Positions 22,820-35,092 of a DNA stretch of 64,000 bases are shown here, piece by piece. The notes under the pieces are model-generated. The model saw only the letters and a list, made by a program, of their open reading frames with translations. It ran no database searches and had not been told where the DNA came from. The stretch's first letter is position 1; each line of letters begins with the position of its first letter. The DNA is from Euryodendron excelsum. Taxonomy: Eukaryota; Streptophyta; Magnoliopsida; Ericales; Pentaphylacaceae. Position numbers and translations under genes: made by a program. The stretch lies in contig CM065392.1 in assembly GCA_033060915.1 (NCBI GenBank), positions 10,397,501 to 10,461,500 on the forward strand, given 5' to 3'.

Positions 22820-23156
22820 AGAGTTTGAGTTGAGAAGTCTTATCCCATGGCATGTTAAATACAAGCATAGTGGATAGGGGCCAGAATCCAGATACCATAG
22901 AGTAACACATGCTATATAGAATAAAAGCAACAGTTAATGCTTATATTTCTCGGTTGCATAACACCATTAATATACACCAGCTAATTATTATGTGAAACGT
23001 GGGATGGTGCATAGCAGCTTGAGTAGAGAATTTGTATCCTTACACAATTGCAATTTCTTTATCACCCTAAGCTACTACAAACTTCTAAAGCCACTACATT
23101 GAAAGGATGCAAACATGCAGATAGCCAAAAATAGATAAGAGGGAGGTGGAGCACAC

Positions 23157-23440
23157 CTTCCAAATGGTTCAATTGCAATGCAATAACAACCAGCTGTATG
23201 AGCCATAAGGGTGTTAACTGGTTGAAGAGATGGATATGCTAGTACTTCAACAGTGCCTGAGGGAGGAATATAATATGAATAACAAAGACATTAAATTTAC
23301 TAGCATGGAAAAGAATAGCATTGAAATTAGGTGATAAAAGAGATCTACTACAAAACATAAAATAAAAAAGTCAAGAAATTACCATTCCCAGTTGTCAAAA
23401 AGAACACATCTCCTATCGTGTTCCAAGCGATCTCGTTTAC
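23157..23440 (-). pseudogene. THO3: captured THO complex subunit 3 (WD40) fragment, two exons
   Basis: Two minus-strand exons in correct order and phase. Exon a, 23440-23383, reads VNEIAWNTIGDVFFLTTGN after acceptor TTCTTATCAG, with donor AATG|GTAATT. Exon b, 23256-23157, reads GTVEVLAYPSLQPVN and then TLMAHTAGCYCIAIEPFGR, with acceptor TCCCTCAG and donor GAAG|GTGTGC. This matches the fourth to fifth WD repeat region of plant THO3/TEX1, a subunit of the THO/TREX complex that couples transcription to mRNA export in the nucleus. The remaining exons (N-terminal repeats, the VGSADSLVSLWD region onward) were not found in the element, so this is a transduplicated fragment and not a working gene. 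The intron is retained, so capture was at the DNA level. Confidence 0.82.
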
Positions 23441-23823
23441 CTGATAAGAAGGATTCAAGAACCGTTTAATATTTGGATGTAAATCAACGCCCATATCTCC
23501 AAATATATTCCTACCCAGCCAGACATGTTAGTCCATGATATAAATGATTAGTCTTCTCCTGACAATTTCACAACTACAAATATCTAATATGCTTAATTAA
23601 TTGGTTGAGGTGATCAACTGCAAATCACTTGTTTAATTAGACATCTTAAGTTGGAAAGCAGCATAATGTGGCTCTAAGAATTAAAATGTTCTAAGAGTAG
23701 AAATTGAAAATTTATAGGATGACAGATCTTTTAACTTGTGCAGATTCCACATTCTAAAAGTCACTCAAGATAGTCCCTTTAGCCATGTGTAATAAGGATC
23801 AGTGACTGCATCAGTATGGAGGA

Positions 23824-24177
23824 GTGGTCCAATTGAAGTTAAACCAGTTAAATGACAAGAGAAAGGCCAAAGGAGCAACTTTAAGATGTTTCACCATTTG
23901 GGACACAAGTAAACAAAATCAACTGCTCAATTTGCATTTTCATATAGCTTGTTTTGCTTTTACAGCAAATTTCAAGACAAGCTATTATGCTCCCAAAATC
24001 AAATTATTTCATCATGACAGTCCATCTAAACACTGCCTTAAAGTGATGAAAGTATGTGAGGAAGCCTTAGGTATAAATATCACTTGCTCTTCAGCCCATG
24101 AGTTGGATGAGTGGTCCAAATTGAAGTTGAATCAGTTAAATGACAAGAAAAAGGCCAAAGGAACCAAAAGTCAGTGA
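23824..24177 (+). CDS. 117-aa open frame of unknown meaning inside the CACTA
   Basis: Open frame starting MVQLKLNQLNDKRKAKG and ending with a second version of the same block, KLKLNQLNDKKKAKG. The two copies come from a ~65-bp direct repeat at about 23826-23880 and 24115-24172. No domain recognised, and no transcript or splice evidence. It could be a chance frame, but it is long for this base composition. Confidence 0.2.
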   Translation: MVQLKLNQLNDKRKAKGATLRCFTIWDTSKQNQLLNLHFHIACFAFTANFKTSYYAPKIKLFHHDSPSKHCLKVMKVCEEALGINITCSSAHELDEWSKLKLNQLNDKKKAKGTKSQ

Positions 24178-24349
24178 GAAAAGACACACATATAGAAATA
24201 TGTATATATGCTTATTCCCATCATTGAAACAAAGAACCAAATGCAAAACCCACAAAGACCCATCAATTTATATCCCAAGAAAACAGTTCCCAGAAAAGAA
24301 AATATTAAATTAATCAACAAAGTTCAACCATAAAATACACAGAACCCAC

Positions 24350-24592
24350 CTGGATCTGACCATTTGCAACAGCCACGTGCAATGTGGAGAGCTTACCATG
24401 AAGAGTGATGATGAAGGGGCAAGCTTAAGGGGGGCGGCAGTGGCCTTAACGTGATTGATGATAGAGGGGCAAAAGAGGACAGCGGCTGGTTGGTGGAAGA
24501 GGCGGTGATTTTGGCGGTGGTGCTACTGGGGGTTCAGGCCTATCGACGATGGAAGGGTCAAAGTGAAGCTTTTGGAGAAACAAAGCATCCAT
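24350..24592 (-). pseudogene. second captured host exon block, unidentified
   Basis: On minus, an ATG at 24592 opens MDALFLQKLHFDPSIVDRPE followed by a proline-rich run (PPVAPPPKSPPLPP) ending in a stop at 24446. About 25 bases on, another frame reads ACPFIITLHGKLSTLHVAVANGQIQ and ends at a consensus donor CAG|GTGGGT (24350/24349). A GA/CT leader (24612-24678) sits upstream of the ATG as in plant first exons. This looks like a first exon of a host gene with a frameshift or small deletion. I cannot name the gene. Confidence 0.4.
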
Positions 24593-24609
24593 CAATCCAA
24601 CCAATTCAC

Positions 24610-24611
<2 letters not shown>

Positions 24612-24678
<67 letters not shown>
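24612..24678. repeat. (GA)33 microsatellite
   Basis: One of the longest simple repeats in the window. It generates two artefactual reading frames (poly Arg-Glu on plus, poly Ser-Leu on minus). Confidence 0.97.
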
Positions 24679-24679
<1 letters not shown>

Positions 24680-25530
24680 AGTATTGAGAAGAGGGGAGGA
24701 GAGGAAGAGATAGCCTAGGGTTTGCAAAGGGGGAAATCATTTTTTGGAAATGAGAGATGCTAAACAACGCCGTTTAACTTAAATATATTTACTATGGCTT
24801 AGTCCCGTCGAGATAGGCAGAAGCGCAAAAGAGGGGATGCATTTAATGCAGCCAACGAGGTCGTTTTGACTACCCTTTTGCGATGGGAACAGCTGCCGTC
24901 GCGAAAGTGTCATCGTCAATAAATATGTTTTTCGACGGGACCATTGCCGTCGCAAATGAAGATATTTGCGACGACAATAACACCGTCACAAAAAAGTGCG
25001 TCGCAAATGATCAATTTTTTTGTAGTGCACTATGAGATGTATACTTTGTATTCCCCAAGTTTTAAAATTTTTTGGAATAAGCTCACGAAGTTGTATCCAT
25101 GTTATGAGGTTTGTGTTAGTTTTGGAAGATTAGAGTACTTAGTGGATTTTGATAGCTTTAAGCTATTGCATTGCATTAGAGAATATGACATTGTGTTTTA
25201 ATATCTTATTAGCATTACATATCTCATTTAAGAGAAGTGTGGATCATGTTTGTGTATTGTTAAAAAGTTATGAATTATATTTTCCAAATCTAACATGGTT
25301 TTGGGTGTTAGGTGCTAAAGGAGGTCAAGAGTCTTCAACATCAACTAAGGAGTAACTTCATTGGGTGTGTGTGTAGTGACAGGTGAGAATATAATATGGT
25401 CTTATTCATATTGAATAAATTTTTTGTTTTCTATATGTATGTTGGCGGTGAATTCATATGAGGTATTAATAGTGTTCGTATATGAGGTGAAATTGATGTT
25501 TATATATATGAGGAGTTATGCGAAGACATT

Positions 25531-28500
25531 TGTAAGCACCCTATTTTTACCCGCTGGGCAGTCTCTAGTCTGTCCAAACTTGAGTTCAAGTCAATACAAA
25601 CATATTCCAATTTAAATCAGTTTTCCAAACCTAAATCAGTTAATCCATAGCTTTGCGGGCCCGTCGGGCCCAAATAGAGACAAAATGACCAAAATGCCCT
25701 TGGGGGCATTGTTTGGTCCAACTCCAATGGGCATGTCTTTTTGAAGACGGTAAGTCCCCGTTTCAATCTCAAATCCAATTTCGAGTCCAATTCCAATTCC
25801 AATTAAATTCGGCATGCCTTTCGAGAAAGTTAATTCCTCAAGGTGGTAAGTCCATCCTATTTGGCACGCCTTTCTAGAAAGTTAATTCCTCAAGGTGGTA
25901 AGACCATCCAATCCGGCATGTTTTTTGAGAAAAATCTTCGGAACGGTAAGTCCCTTCAAACTCGTTGACTGGGACGAGACCCCAAATCCCTGAGATGTTA
26001 GAACGGTCCACCTTTGGCGCCTGCTAGCCCGCCAATAAAGAAATATCTGTTATTCAGTACGCCTTTGAAGAAAGTTGATTCCTCAGGCGATAAGTCCACC
26101 TAGCAGCTTCCCGAGATCAGACAGTCTTTAGAATGATTGCGAATCATCAGAGTAGCAAAAGTACTCGTAAACATCGCAACCGTTAGAGTGGCAGAAACAC
26201 TTGTAAACAGGTCAATATAGCGAATTGCCAACAAACCCCTGTGTCACGGGACCGCCGTCAGAGTGGTGGAAACACTCAAAACCCAGGTGAACACCAATGC
26301 TTGCTAGCCCACTTTGGTGAAAAATGACCAAACTGCCCTTAGGGCCATTTTTCGGCACGTTTCTTGAGAAAGTACCTAAGTTCTCAGAATAGTAAGTCCA
26401 CTCTTCCAAGATCGTCCCAAAGATAATCTGGCATGCTTAGGTGCCTTCCAGTCGGTTTCGAGTCAATTTCGAGGCCCTTCAGTCAAAATAACCATTTTGT
26501 CCCTAGGCATCTGAGTGCCTCGGGAACCATAACGGCTTTGGGTATTAAACTGGTAACCTCTTGGGGATGCTTTTGATAGTATCCCTGGCCTTCCAATACC
26601 TTTTCAGATCATTTCGAGTCAGTTCTGGTGAACTTGATGCAAAATGACCGTTTTTGCAGCGACCGACTCTAGGTATTAAACCAGTAACCTCACATTCCAA
26701 GTGATGTTTCCAAGTCTCTAGTTTTCTTTTGGGACATTCCAAGTCTATCCCAGTAGTTTTGTGGTCCAATTAACTGTTTTGCCTCTAATGGCCCGGTCAT
26801 CTTTCCAACATATCCTGTCATCATTTTTGAAGTCTACTACTCTCAAGACACTATCCTAAGGGCTCTTATCCTTTTCCGCGGCCCTTTAAATCAATCCTGG
26901 ACCTTTCGGAGTCACTTTTACTGAAACCAGGCTAAAAATTGTACAATAGTCATTAGTACAGGCTCCTAAATCTTCGTAAGATACGTTGCTTGCCGACCTT
27001 AAATATTTCCTAAATGGCTGGTGGTGCCAAGCCAAAAAATGGCTTGGCGCCACTCCTAGTGGCGCTAGTGTAATTTTTGGCCTAGTGCCACTGTAGCAGG
27101 CGCCACTGCACTCCTTTATCTATAAATATAGAGCCTCTTTCAGCGTGAAAGGGGTCAGCAAACTCAGTCTAAAAACCCTCCTCCTCGATATACAAAGCTC
27201 AAAGTCTTCCAAACCCTAGTTTCCTTTAGGTTTTCCAAACCCTAGCCTCTATACACCAAATCCTAGCCTCACATACACTCACATACACCCCTATACACTC
27301 ATATACTAGCCTCCAAAGCCCCTATTGAAAACTTGAAGTGCTACAACTCTAAAGCTCCCAAAGATCAAAGTAAGCTCTCGAAGACTGACGCAAAGCATAG
27401 TAAGGATCGAAGTAAAGCAAGCAAGCAAAACGAAGCAAATAAATGAAGATTCAAGGTAGGCTCTCTATTTATGTTTACGCATCTCCCCCCTCTCTTTTCT
27501 CTCTTCTAACCCACTTGGGTTTTCTTCTACTTTAATCCCCCATCTTTTACCCCCCTTTCTTGCAAGCTTGAAACAAGGGGCTCTCTCGCCCATGTGTAGG
27601 ATTAGGCTATTGAAGATCACCGTGTTGGGGGCTTTCTTTTAGTCTAACCAGAGACCACGGGGGTTCGCCTCCTTGGTTATGTGGTGAAGACTTTAAACTT
27701 GTATGCTCATGACCCCAACTTGCATTGTGCATATCATGATCATGCATCTTTCTAAATTTCGTTTTCAAAATCATTTTCAAAACTTGCATTAAAATTTTCT
27801 TCTTCAAAACTTATTTTTAAAATCACAATCTTAAGGTGATTCCAGCCTTTCTATGGTTAGGGTTGCTTTAGGAAAGTGTTACATTTAAAGTGACTTTCAT
27901 GGTCCATGTTTTCAAATCCTTGTTATTTTCAAAACAACAACCCTAGAATGGTTCTAATCTTCTTATGGTTAGAATTGTTTTAGAAAAGTGAGATTTTTTT
28001 AGAGGCTTGCAAAAGTCCACACTCAAATCCTCTTCAAATCTTTTTTTAAACTTACTTTCTAAATACCTCTTTTCCTAAAATCTCTTTTCCAATACACTTT
28101 CTAAAAAATCTCTCCAATCTCTTTTTCAAAGTTGTTTTCTAAAAATTGCTTTCTAAAAACTCCCTTCAAAAATGTATTTTTCAAAACTTCTTTTTAAACT
28201 CCTTTTCAAAAAGCTCTTTTCAAAATTCACTTTCTAAAAATGCTCATTAAGTCTCTTTCCTAAAAACTCTCTTTGAATATCCCTTTCCTAAAAAGCTTTC
28301 TTTTCAAAACCTCTCTTTCTAAAAACGCTCTCAAAGTTTTATTTTCCAAAATCTCCTTTCTAAAACTCTTCTTAAGTTTACTTTCTAAAAACTCTTTGCT
28401 AGGATCTGCTTCCAAAAACTTCCTTTCCAAAAACTTTTTACCTTAGAGCCCAAGTCAAGCCCTAAAGCTAATGATTAGGAAACCCTAATTTTCTTTCCTA

Positions 28501-29346
28501 AAATATGATTTTCAATCTTGCCTTAAAACCTAGGTTTCCAAAACCTCATTTTTTACATCAAAAACGTTAATTTTCAAAATCTATTTTCTACATCAAATCA
28601 TAGACTTTCAAATCTAGTGTTTCTAAAACTTCCCCTTCCAATTCCATGCCAAATTAAATCATCCATTTTAGGAAACCAAATCCAATTTTCCACTTAGGAA
28701 ACTAGATTTAATCTTCCGTTTTTGGAAACAAAATCAAAGCATCTCTTTTTTTTAGAAACAAAATCCAATATTTTATTTTAGGAAATAGAAATCAAATCTT
28801 TCCTAATTCAATTTTTTTTTCCTAATTTCATACCTTTTCAAATTTCAATTTTCCAAATTTTAAATTTTCAAATCTTTCTTAAACTCAAATCTTTCCTAAA
28901 CTTCAAGTGTTTCTAAAACTCAAACTTTCATACCTTTCCTAATTTTGAACTTTCCATTCCAAATCTTTCCAAAACCCTAAACTTTTTAAATTGTAAATCT
29001 TTCCTAATTCCAAATATTTCTTAAATCAAAATTTTCCTAATCCCAAATCTTTCCAAAAATCAACGCTTTCTTTAGTTAAAACTTTCTAAATTCAAAACTT
29101 TCAAATTTCAAAACCTTTTATGTTTTAAACTTTCCTAAGATAAAACTTTCTTAATTCAAACATTTCTTAAAATGAAACTTTCCTAACTCGAAACTTTCTA
29201 AAAATGGAACTTTCCTATTTTGAAACTTTCCTAATTTCAAAATTTTCTAAATTCAATATTTCCTAGATTCCAACTCTCCATGTTTTCTAAATCCAACTTT
29301 CTAAATCAAATCATTCTTAATCTCAAGTTCTTCTTCCATTCTATCT
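25531..29346 (+). mobile_element. Tat/Ogre-like LTR copy 1, 3' end lost
   Basis: Starts TGTAAGCACCC directly after GACAT (its expected TSD half) in LTR X. U3 with GTCTTTxxGAAGAC units (25730-25930), a promoter with TATA (TCTATAAATATAGAG, 27119-27133) preceded by GGCGCCACT palindromes, then a long R-U5 full of TTTCCTAAAA-type low-complexity sequence. It stops abruptly at 29346, where the Copia-1 LTR begins; the U5 end found in copies 2 and 3 (ending near GGGTGCGACA) is absent. Open frames inside are composition artefacts. Confidence 0.8.
27030..27133 (+). promoter_or_regulatory. LTR promoter: TATA box with palindromic GGCGCC(ACT) cluster
   Basis: Within ~90 bases upstream of TCTATAAATATAGAG stand several copies of GGCGCCACT/AGTGGCGC in both orientations, plus GTGCCACTGTAGCAGGCGCC. 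The same arrangement is kept in LTR copy 3 (40551-40675), so it is likely a protein-binding or hairpin control site of this family. Confidence 0.55.
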
Positions 29347-32300
29347 TGTTGGCCCAAAAGGCAACCTAAGAGGGGGGTGAATTGGGTTTTTCTCAAGAGA
29401 ACTCTCAAATTCTTACTTATAAGTATATAAAGATATATAAGTAACTCACAAACTCTCTAACAAGAGTAAATTATACAATCAAAGCTCACAAAGTGAAGAC
29501 AAGAGGAATGTTCAGGAATTTTAGTTGATCAGTCAGTGGATTCTTGTTTCCTATCTCTCTTCTTATTATAAATGCAGCTGGAAACCTGTTAATAAACCCC
29601 TATATTGATTTCATCAGTTACAGGTTGTTGGGGCTCATTTAATGCACGTCCAGTCCGTTATAACGTTAGAAAAACTAGCCGTTGTATCCCAGTTGTCGAC
29701 TCCAGGCTTAAAGAGTTGACTTTTCTGGTTCTGCATTTGCCAGCTATTGTCCACTGTCTCCATGAGTCTACTCTTCATATTAATGCGTCGGCTCATTATA
29801 AGCACCCCATTTTTGACCGCTTGGCAGTCTACAGTTTGTCCAGACTTGTATTCAAGTCAATGTGGACATATTTTGAGTTAAATAAGCTCTCTAAGTCTAA
29901 TTTCGTCTATCTATCGCTTCGTGGGCCCACCAGGCCCAAATATAGGCAAAATGACCAAAATACTCTCAGGGGGCATTGATCGGTCTAATTCCAAATTAGG
30001 CGCGTCTTTCTGAAGACGGTAAGTCCCCTTTTCAATTCCAAGTCAGGCACGCCTTTCCGAAGACAGTAAGTCCCCTTTCCAATTCCAATTTAGGCGTGTC
30101 TTTCTGAAGACGGTAAGGCCCCTTTCCAATTCCAAATTAGGTGAGTCTTTCCGAAGACGGTAAGTCCCCTTTCTAATTCCAAATCAGGCACGTCTTTCCG
30201 GAGATGGTAAGTCCCTTTTCTAATTCCAAATCCGGTACGTTTTTTGGAGAAAGTTTCTTCGGAACGGTAAGTCCCTTTAAGCTTGTCGACCGGGACGAGA
30301 CCCCAAGTCCCCTAGATGGTAGAACGGTCCATCTTTGGCGCTTGCTAGCCCGCCAATGCAAAAATGTTTGTTTCAACACGCTTTTTGAGAAAGTTGACTT
30401 CTCAGGCACTAAGTCCCTTTAGCAGCTTCCCAAGATCAGGCAATCTCGGGAATGATCGCGAACCGTCAGAGTAGCAGAAATACTTGTAAACATCGCAACC
30501 GTTAGAGTAGCGAAAATACTCACAAGCAGGTCGATATAGGGAATTGCCAAAAAACCCCTGTATCAGGAGACCGCCGTCAGAGTGGCGGAAACACTCAAAA
30601 TCCAGGTCAACACTAGTGCCTGCTAGTCCACTTCAGTGAAAAATGACCAAACTGCCCCTAGGGTCATTTTTCGACACGTTTCTCGAGGTAATACCTAAGT
30701 CCTCGGAATGGTAAGTCCATCCTTCCAAGATTGTCTTAAAAGCAATCCGGCATGATTCGGTGCCTTCTAGTCAGTTTCGGGCCAGTTTCGAGACTTTTCA
30801 GTCAAGATGACCATTTTATCCCTAGGCATCCGAATGCCCCGGGGACCACACTGGCTCTGGGTATCAAACCGGTAACCTCCTAAGAATGCTTTTTATAGTA
30901 TTCTCAAACTTCCTTTATCTTTTCAGATCATTCCGAGTCAGTTCCGAAAAATCCGGTGCAAAATGATCGTTTTGCACCTAGTGGGTCGGTCGCCTTTTTC
31001 TTACCACACCGGTTCTGGGTATCAAACCGGTAACCTCCCGAGAATGATTTTTATAGTATTTCCGACCTTCCTTTATCTTTTCGGATCATTCTGAGTTAGT
31101 TCCGGCAAACCCAGTGCAAAATGACCGTTTTACCCTTGGTGGGCCGGTCGCCTTTTTCTAGCCACACTAGCTCTAGATATCAAACCGGTAGCTTTGAAGG
31201 TTTTCCAATCCCCTATTTGGGCCTCAAAACCTAGGTTTCCAAAATCTCCCTTTTCACATCGAAACTATATATTTTCAAAACCTATTTTCTACGTCAAAAC
31301 TATGGTTTTCCCAAAACTAGAATTTTCAAAACTCCATCTTTCCAAATCCATGCCAAATCCAATCTTCCCTTTAAGAAACCAAACCCAATCTCTTAATTAG
31401 GAAACTAGATCCTATCCTCTGTTTTTGAAAACAAAATCAAAACATCTCTTTTTAGAAACAAAATCCAATCCTTTGCTTTAGGAAATAGGAATCTCAATCC
31501 TTCCAAACCCAAATCTTTCCTAATTCAACTTTTTCCTAATCTAGTACTTTCCTAAACCTTAAGTTTCTTCAACTTAAACTTTTAAATCTTTTCTTAAACT
31601 TTAAGCTTTCAAATCCTTTCCTAATTCCACCCTTTCCAAATCTTAACTTTCCAAATCTAACTTTCAAAATCTTTCTAAACTTCCAAACTTTCTAAATTCC
31701 AAACTTCCTAAATTTCAAATCCTTTCAAATTCAAAACATTCTTAAGTTGAAACTTTTTAAGTTCTAAACTTTCTAACTTTCAAATCTTTCTTAAATCAAA
31801 ACTTTCCTATTTCAAAACATTTCAAATTCAAAACTTTCCAATTTCAAAACTTTCTTAAAACTGAAATTTTCCTAATTCAAAATATTTCCTAAACCAAAAC
31901 TTTCTTAAAATGAAACTTTCCTAAATCGGACCTTTCTTAATTCGAACCCTTCCTAAATCTAATCTTCCCTAATCTTCCAAGTCCAACATTCGAGTCAAGC
32001 CTTTTCAAAAACTCTTCCAAGTCAAGTCCATTCTTTCTTAAACTCTAACTCTCCATGTTTTCTAAATTCCTTCCAAGTCCAGTCAAATCTTTCTTAGTCT
32101 GGAGTCTTTCTTAAGTCTCATCTTTCTTAACTCTAGGTTTCCTAAACCTCAAGCTTTTCAAATCAAAGTCCAACCTTTTCAATTCTAAAATTTCAATTTC
32201 TAATATTCTATTCTAAATTCCATTTCAATCTCTTTTTTGAATCCAACCTTCTATTTTCCATCGGACTCTTGTTCGAATTACGATTGACCTGATTCCTCAA

Positions 32301-34274
32301 AAAGGATATGTAGGCAACCCTCATGGGTGTAGTCACAACCTTTTTCAAATCTCAAATTCCACAATCTTTTTCAAGCTTTTATTTTCATAACTCTTTTCAA
32401 ATCTCTTTTCAATTTCAAATCTATCTTTTTCAAATTTCTTTTTTTTAATTAAATCAAGTTCTTTTCGAATCTATTTTCAAATCTTTTTCTTGCATTTACA
32501 TATCATGCATCATGTCTTTTTAAAACATTATTTTTTAAAGTGAATAGGATTGAGCATTTGTTAGTTGAAGACTCTCATAGGTAAATCTATGGTAAATAGA
32601 CATGTAGGTATCGTAAGGGCGGGGTAGGGTGATGGCTTAGTGCATCTTCCCTACACGTAACCAACCTCCAAACCTAGAATCACTGTTTTTAAAGACCAAA
32701 ATGGAGTTTATTTTCAAAAAAGGGTTTAATTATTTTCTAAAGGTTGCCAAACAACCTATTTTCCTAAAAACCCTCTTTTGAGGAAGCATTTTCAAAATCG
32801 TTTTCAAAAACCCTAAGTGTAGTCTTCGGATTGCATTTAGTTTTTAGGTGACCTAACTCACCTTAATCAAGTTAGGTTACGACTCCAAATCTTTTCTGAA
32901 TGCTCTTTATTCAAATTAATTTTCAATTCGAACCTAGTCGCACTCATTCTTCTAGGAGGGTGAGTTCTAATGAGAGAGTACAGTGTTTTCCTGCTTATGT
33001 GTGTATTCCTCGAGTGCAAAAAATCAGGGTGCGGCACTTATTGATCATTCTATCTTCACATCTTTTTGCTTCTGCCTTCATGAGGTGACTCTTCAATTCC
33101 ATGAGTTGGCTCTTTGTACAGAAATCTTGCTTCAGTCATCATGAGTCGATTATTTATATTCACAGGGTCGGCTCATTGATCATTTGGTCTTTAGGTTTTC
33201 TACTTCTATCTTCACGAGTCGACTCCTCATTTTCATGTGTTGGCTTTTTGCGCATTTTGTTCTCAAGTCATTTGCATCTGTCTTCATGAGGTGACTCTTT
33301 ATTGCAATGAGTCGGTTCATTGCCTAGAAATCCATTTTCTGACTTACAATGATCCAATTCATCTCAGCAATAGTATAAGATCTTCAAGGAGTCTTCTCTT
33401 TGGGTTATGATGATCAATCAAAACTCTTTAACTCATCAGAGATAACTTCTATTCAATCTGGATTAAATCATTGATTTGGTATTCAACTCTTCTTGACTTT
33501 CAAACTATCAGGGCTTCATTCAATCAACTTTGATCTTCTTCTTCTTTGTTTGCCAAGCTTCCTTTTTCATTGTAGAACAATCTCTTTCAATGTCAAGCTT
33601 TCTCTATTATGTAGAGCTTCACAATGTTTCATTGCCGATTTCTTTTCTTTGCTAGCAATTCTTCTTTCTTCTTTAAAATCACTTTAATGAGACTTTTGTA
33701 AGCTTAATGAAATCTTTTCATACACATTGTCTTCATTGATTCTTTATATCTCAGAAGAATTATTCACTTGGATTCTATGTAGAGATTAGGCAATCAAGAT
33801 GAATCTCCTTCTTAAGTAACTTGCAATCACACTTTCTTGAATTTGACCTTTTGCACATTTGATGAAGTCTTCTCTTAAACATTTTCAATATCTTCATAAT
33901 TAGATTATCTTCAACTAACTTTTGCAGACTCTGATGAAATCTTCTATCATTCTGAGTGCAAGACAACTTTATTGAGTCTATGCATACTTGATGAAAGTCT
34001 TATTTGAACACCTTCAATCTCTTCGAATGCATATAATCTGTTTAAAGTAAAAATAGACGTCAATGCTCTGTTTGGTTCATTGCATAGCTTTTAGAGTTCA
34101 TTGCTTGATTTTGCGCTTGTTGTGTATTCACTTTGACAAGTATTAGACTTAGAATTGAACTTTAAGTCTAAATTATAAAATTTATTAATCTACACACTAA
34201 GTAAATGCATTAGTAAAATAGCACAAGGTTTAGTTATCATCAAAATCAACATGGGAATCAACCTTGAGTCAACA
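29347..34274 (-). repeat. Copia-1 3' LTR (LTR A), split
   Basis: In minus orientation it starts TGTTGACTCAAGG (34274) and ends GGCCAACA (29347). A polypurine tract (AAAAAAGAGGAAAT, 34275-34288) abuts the start. It contains LTR copy 2 (29797-33036). Net length is about 1.68 kb. It lacks ~340 bp that LTR B has just after the TGTTGGCC end. Confidence 0.85.
29797..33036 (+). mobile_element. Tat/Ogre-like solo LTR copy 2, internally deleted
   Basis: Starts TATAAGCACCCC (TG mutated to TA) and ends GGTGCGGCA. Flanked by CTCAT (29792-29796) and CTTAT (33037-33041); LTR B shows the uninterrupted site GGCTCATTGATTATTC. At 3240 bp it is about 2.2 kb shorter than copy 3: near 31190 the U3 jumps straight into U5 sequence, so the TATA region and leader are missing. 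Five GTCTTTCCGAAGAC-type units lie at 30000-30220. Confidence 0.85.
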
Positions 34275-35092
34275 ATTTCCTCTTTTTTGATGATGATAAC
34301 ACCTTTGCACAATAAGTTCATATATAATTAAATGAAATGGTTAGAGTTAAATATCATACCAGTAGAGAACTCCCCCTTTATTTCGTAATTAAGCAAATGA
34401 TGCTTGGAGGACCGAAGACTTTTCAAAAACACTTTCTGGGAGTTTTTGTTAGTAAATTCAAAAAAAAATTGTGGGAAATGATTCATGTTACTCCTCATGA
34501 GAATATGCTCTATATATATCAAACAACATTCATTTCATTTCATTTCCATTTCTTGTCCAATTCTTGTTCCCTAATAAAGTTTATACATACTTAATCTTGA
34601 ACAAATTCTTTTCCCCCATATTTATCAAATTATTGTTGTCAAATTTTCTCTAATTCTAAGTTACGGCAATTCAGTTTTCCAACAAACACACATAGTTCAA
34701 TTCTTCTCCCCAATTCTAGTTATTGGTTTAAATTAAACTCAATCTGTCTTGTCCAATTTTGCTTCAATTCTTCTCCTCCTTTTTGTCAATTCATCAAAAA
34801 GAGAAAAATAAAAGAAATTATAGACAGGTACAATAGCAGAAAAGATTAAAACAAAATAAATTGTATAATTAGGAAAACAATCAAACAAGCAATAATTCAA
34901 GGAGTCACATTGGGCACCAGAACAGAGTCATATTTCATTCATGTAACCACAATAAAAGTACAAAAAGTTGTATAGTGAACATTCACAAAAAGTATGCCAA
35001 AACAATCAAAACAAACAAAAAAAAAAAATGTGAGAACTGGACGATGAGTGACAGAGTCATGACTAAAACTTTGGAGGATTTTAAGGAGGATT

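Larger units (their letters stand above)
19767..25027. mobile_element. CACTA (En/Spm) transposon, 5.26 kb, non-autonomous, gene-carrying
   Basis: The left terminus CACTACTACTAAAAAAT (19767) and right terminus AATTTTTTTGTAGTG (25027) are CACTA-type inverted ends. Subterminal zones (19790-20170 and 24875-25015) are packed with GCGACGG/TTTGCGACG units in both orientations, the usual transposase-binding arrays of this superfamily. No TNP1/TNP2 transposase frame is visible, so it depends on a partner in trans. The interior contains captured host DNA (THO3 exons, a second exon-like block), a 181-bp triple repeat and simple repeats. The 3-bp TSD is unclear: flanks read ATA (left) and CAC (right). 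Confidence 0.85.

Noticed and set aside
24446..24727. Poly Ser-Leu and poly Arg-Glu frames
   Set aside because: Products of the (GA)33 microsatellite. Only the portion after the ATG at 24592 looks exon-like.
29605..29979. 124-aa plus frame
   Set aside because: Spans the junction of Copia-1 LTR A and Tat-like LTR copy 2, so it is chance.
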